This document shows, in pieces, positions 34,201 through 35,753 of a stretch of DNA of 35,753 bases. Position 1 is the first letter of the stretch. Each line of letters opens with the position of its first letter. The translations under genes were made by a program, and so were the position numbers. The notes below the pieces were generated by a model. That model was not told the origin of the DNA. It saw only the letters and a program-made list of their open reading frames with translations, and searched no databases. Origin of the DNA: Prevotella sp. (GTDB lineage: Bacteria; Bacteroidota; Bacteroidia; Bacteroidales; Bacteroidaceae); the NCBI GenBank assembly GCA_022775985.1, contig JALFIM010000068.1:1-35753 (forward strand), read 5' to 3'.

Positions 34201-35753
34201 TGACGCTGTTGCCCGACACCACCGTGACGTTCAATCACGGCAAGAAAACCAAGCGTCTGCTGGTGTCGGCCAAGACTGCCGACGGCAAGCCGTTCAAGTT
34301 GAAGTTCAAGAAAGCCGACGACAACACGCTGCGGATAACCAATCATGTAGACAGCGCACTCAAATTGAAGATTTCGGTCACTCCCAAGGAGCCGCTTGAG
34401 GATAAGCCTTGGTACCGCACATTGCAGTCGGTGTCGCGCTTCCTGATGATGGTGCGCAGCGCAAGTCTGTCGTACACCAACCAGTATTCCATGTCACTGC
34501 CCGGCTTCATGCCGTCAGTGGGCGACGCGTTCGGCCAGAAACGCAACAACGGTCTGCTCACTCCTGGCCTCGACTTCGCCTTCGGTCTCACAGGCGACTC
34601 GTATGTAGACCATGCCCGTGATATGGGATGGCTCATGCAGAACGACTCCGTGGCCACGCCGGCCACTACCAACAAGACCGAGGACTTGCAGATAAGGCTG
34701 ACTCTTGAGCCTGTGCGCAACCTGAAGATAGACCTCAACGCCACGCGCTCACAGACCACGGCACGCAGCATACAGTACATGTATGTGGGCTCGCCCACCA
34801 CGCAGAGCGGCACGTTCTCCATGACTACGCTGTCGCTTGGCAGTGCTTTCGAGGGTACGGGCGATGCCAAGCACGGCTATCGCTCGGCCACGTTTGACAA
34901 GTTCTGCAACAGCCTTGAGTCGTTTAGGCAGCGTGTGGAGCAACGCTATGCCGGCGCGGTGTACCCGCAGGGCAGTCCGCTTGCTGGTCAGAAATACGAC
35001 CCGGCCAACGGTGCCGTGGGCAAGTACAGCGCCGATGTCATGGTGCCTGCCTTCCTCTCCGCGTACACTTCGATGGGCGGCAACAGCCTCGACATATTTC
35101 CGTCGCTGTCGCGTCTGCTGCCCAACTGGTCCGTGCGTTACAGCGGACTCTCCAAGTTGCCGTGGGTGAGGGACGTGTTCAAGAGCGTGAACATCAACCA
35201 CTCGTACAAGAGCATATACTCCGTGGGAGCGTACCAGTCGTACAGTACTTATATGGAACTTATGGGCCCGACCCTCGGTTTCGTATCAGATGCCACTACG
35301 GGCATGCCGGTGCCGTCGTCTATGTACAATGTTTCTACGGTGAGTATAAGCGAGGCGTTCTCGCCGCTGCTCGGACTTGACATGACCTTCAACAACAACA
35401 TGACGGCCAAACTGGAGTACAAGACCACGCGTATGCTCTCTCTGAGCATGACGAGTGTGCAGGTCAACGAGGCTTCGTCGCACGACTGGGTGCTCGGCAT
35501 GGGCTACACCATCAACAACTTCAACCTCTTCGGATCGCGCAACCACCGCAAGGTGAAGTCCACGGCCAAGGGTACTGCCGCGCAGACCACGCCCAATCAG
35601 CAGCAGCAAGCCAACCGCCAGCGCACCTCTTCCACGGGTTTCAACTCAGACCTGAAGCTGCGTCTCGACCTGAGTCTGCGCAAGCAGGCTTCCATAATAC
35701 GCGACATCGCTTCCATGACGTCCACGGCGAGCAGCGGCAACACGGCGTTCAAG
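28209..35753 (+). CDS. sprA: Cell-surface protein SprA, type IX secretion translocon (3' truncated by window)
   Basis: SprA is the giant outer-membrane beta-barrel that forms the protein-conducting channel of the type IX secretion system. The open frame runs 2515 codons without a stop to the window edge; the family is about 2,400-2,500 residues, so probably only the last few tens are missing. It has a signal peptide (NIRRKIILVAVMMLAVMMAG). Typical stretches include KVNMNLNYNTDATFDYDAQN, TELYDSTMTV and FRIPVSEFERRVGGIS, with many later amphipathic strand repeats. A Lys/Arg-rich insert lies around codons 1920-2010. The start is probably TTG 28209, directly after an in-frame TAA at 28206: it gives the proper basic n-region. 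ATG 28245 or 28248 would leave a signal lacking positive charge. It is likely co-transcribed with ruvA. Other type IX genes are not in this window. Confidence 0.93.
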   Translation, partial: MNIRRKIILVAVMMLAVMMAGYAFVLPYRQDDNTRRRVRRAAVSARTQRGDTARAAARRDSIIAQPLLADDDSIPDSLLHPRWPVQRTMPITLDDLDQNAADLSRPDNLKQDVTYNDSIDRYIIGSKIGDTYINAPIMMTPEEYRKWSERKAMERYFRTKNDEIYKAKGKEKFDFADMHFELGPAEKIFGPGGVRIKTQGTAELKFGATVKAIDNPSLPIRNRKTTNIDFDEKINLSVNGKVGDKVNMNLNYNTDATFDYDAQNMKLKYDGKEDEIIKLVEAGNVSFPSNSSLVKGASSLFGLRTDLQFGKLKMQFVASQKKSSSKSVSAKGGAQFTPFEIDVAKYEENRHFFLSQFFRDKYDAGMRTLPNLMTGVKINRVEIWVTNKTGRTDNTRSIVALTDLGENSVIHNSAWSASGLGVPANNANTEYAAMTTQYADARDIDQASTVLDAIPGFAGGADYEKLSSARLLNSSEYTVNTALGYVSLRTALQTDQVLAVAFEYTYGGQTYQVGEFAADVTDVSKALFVKALKNTSNNPQQGNWDLMMKNVYYLASSVEKDKFRLDVKFQSDTAGVYLTYIPEPQAKDQPIIRALGADRLDNNNKPHPNGYFDYVDGYTVSNGRVFFPTVEPFGKTIYDYLVSRGVTAEQASKYAFTELYDSTMTVAKQIAEKDKYVLMGQFKGTSANVISLGATNVPQGSVVVTAGGVVLTENSDYSVDYNAGEVTILNQSIIDAGTAVNVSLESNSDYAQQRKTMFGLNWEYDFSKDFQLSGTVQHLSEQALTTKVTMGSEPLNNTLWGLNMNFKKESQWLTNVLDKIPFLHLTQPSSISFTGEFAQLIAGQSHGTQDNASYVDDFENTKNTIDVSTPTSWILSSVPSMFEESKDKTTLASGYNRSRLAWYTIDPLFTRRSSSLTPSHIKSDLNQLSNHYVREVPVRELFPKRNQNAYEGGTSMLSILNLAYYPNERGPYNFSTDLAADGTLNNPARHWGGMMRKLDTNDFEASNIEYVEFWLLDPFIYTRRDGTASDFGGDFYINLGEVSEDILRDGKKFYESGMPVDGSDSFTTTQWGKIPTQATVTYSFASSKGSRALQDVGYNGLNDAEEQTFAPYQEFLRSVESKLNKAAYDSIWADPAGDDYHYFRGADLDRVEAPILQRYKYINNPQGNSPDNDSRSEGYDTSYKTTPDVEDINQNYTLNEYEKYYQYHISMRPEDFVVGSNFIVDKRETSPKLRNGETEHVTWYQFRIPVSEFERRVGGISDFTSIRFMRMFLTGFKHPIVLRFANLDLVRGEWRVYDQNLDMTVAQQGKLTMSAVNIEENNDKTPVNYVLPPGISRAQDPTQPQLVEANEQALALNVDGLGHNESKAVYKNTTLDFRQYRRLQMFVHANSIDPNTTQLSDNQLALFVRLGSDYKSNYYEYEIPLKLTPWKSDYGQYSPSDRRTVWPEENMLDIPLSLLTSIKKARNKAKAEGLASYSRPYSAYDEQHPNNKVTVMGNPTLGEVKTMVIGVRNLSSDPKSGEVWVNELRLKDYNNSGGWAASGNLNMQLSDFGTVNMTGKYVSDGFGGIEDGVAQRSTDDYRTYSVTTNFELGKFFPDKAKVTAPLYFSVTKEETRPRYNPLDTDMRLSDALDAADANERDSIESIAITKTTNTNFSLSGVRVGIATKRHPMPYDPANFSFSYSHSHRYTLGETTVYEKEDNWRGSMNYSWTPVYKAFEPFKKIKSKSKWLDIARRFGLNWLPQNLGFNSEITRSYYELQERDMQDMGGEQLPLTFNSQFLWNREFSMRWDLTKNIHMNFSSATHAEIEQPYTPVNKELYADSYHAWKDSVWTSIKHFGTPLDYTQTFSASYQLPLNLIPVFDWLNADAQYSANYNWMRGSELEDGTSLGNTITNNRQIRINGTFSLEKLYNHIPFLKKANERFNRAQKSASSDRNKSVVDRIRRGTIGGGKNDAARNKNGVGRGKDGADPKDGDKKSALDKLKAELPKNKKAVEKEVTLLPDTTVTFNHGKKTKRLLVSAKTADGKPFKLKFKKADDNTLRITNHVDSALKLKISVTPKEPLEDKPWYRTLQSVSRFLMMVRSASLSYTNQYSMSLPGFMPSVGDAFGQKRNNGLLTPGLDFAFGLTGDSYVDHARDMGWLMQNDSVATPATTNKTEDLQIRLTLEPVRNLKIDLNATRSQTTARSIQYMYVGSPTTQSGTFSMTTLSLGSAFEGTGDAKHGYRSATFDKFCNSLESFRQRVEQRYAGAVYPQGSPLAGQKYDPANGAVGKYSADVMVPAFLSAYTSMGGNSLDIFPSLSRLLPNWSVRYSGLSKLPWVRDVFKSVNINHSYKSIYSVGAYQSYSTYMELMGPTLGFVSDATTGMPVPSSMYNVSTVSISEAFSPLLGLDMTFNNNMTAKLEYKTTRMLSLSMTSVQVNEASSHDWVLGMGYTINNFNLFGSRNHRKVKSTAKGTAAQTTPNQQQQANRQRTSSTGFNSDLKLRLDLSLRKQASIIRDIASMTSTASSGNTAFK

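Overview
The window looks like a chromosomal segment of a high-GC member of the Bacteroidales, most plausibly Prevotellaceae or a relative. This rests on four things: intergenic matches to the Bacteroidota promoter consensus (TTTG, about 19-20 nt, TAnnTTTG), weak Shine-Dalgarno sequences, a membrane-anchored LuxR-type regulator of a kind common in Prevotella, and a ruvA-sprA gene pair. The genus call is inference. No phage, insertion sequence, CRISPR array, tRNA or rRNA was found, and most genes are core housekeeping.

Layout. At 1-342 there is non-coding DNA with strong secondary structure. At 343-6189 lies a minus-strand cluster read dxs, trkA, trkH, manA (isoprenoid precursor synthesis, potassium uptake, mannose-6-phosphate isomerase) behind a good promoter at 6257-6287. 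A PAP2 phosphatase follows at 6597-7280 (minus). At 7550-13849 a second minus-strand run reads dnaG, an unknown TPR-like membrane protein, queD, queE, cls. At 14208-17192, on the plus strand, are a small PH-domain-like membrane protein, a PBP4-type peptidase whose start overlaps it, and an MscS-type channel. At 17779-21633 is a probable electron-transfer operon, etfB-etfA-acyl-CoA dehydrogenase, with palindromes around its promoter. A bidirectional terminator separates it from a convergent membrane LuxR-type regulator (21796-22851, minus). The plus strand then carries a secreted C1 aminopeptidase, a secreted CocE/X-Pro-type peptidase, ruvA and a nearly complete sprA (28209 to the window end), the giant outer-membrane channel of the type IX secretion system.

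The most unusual feature is a family of intergenic elements. Three copies (6453-6541, 17377-17465, 27263-27351) are each exactly 89 nt and consist of four quasi-palindromic units phased at exactly 22 nt, with consensus halves TGCRAAAYGG / S / CCRTTTYGCA. They lie about 10-11 kb apart, only between genes, in both orientations relative to the neighbouring genes, and share diverged flanks. I do not recognise them as a named repeat family. They could be a phased protein-binding site, an RNA hairpin element or a REP-like dispersed repeat.

Other points of interest are an orphan promoter-to-terminator unit (about 23224-23485) that may encode a small RNA or a pepC leader, a possible MITE remnant between etfB and etfA, structured DNA at 109-334, and a probable TTG start for sprA.
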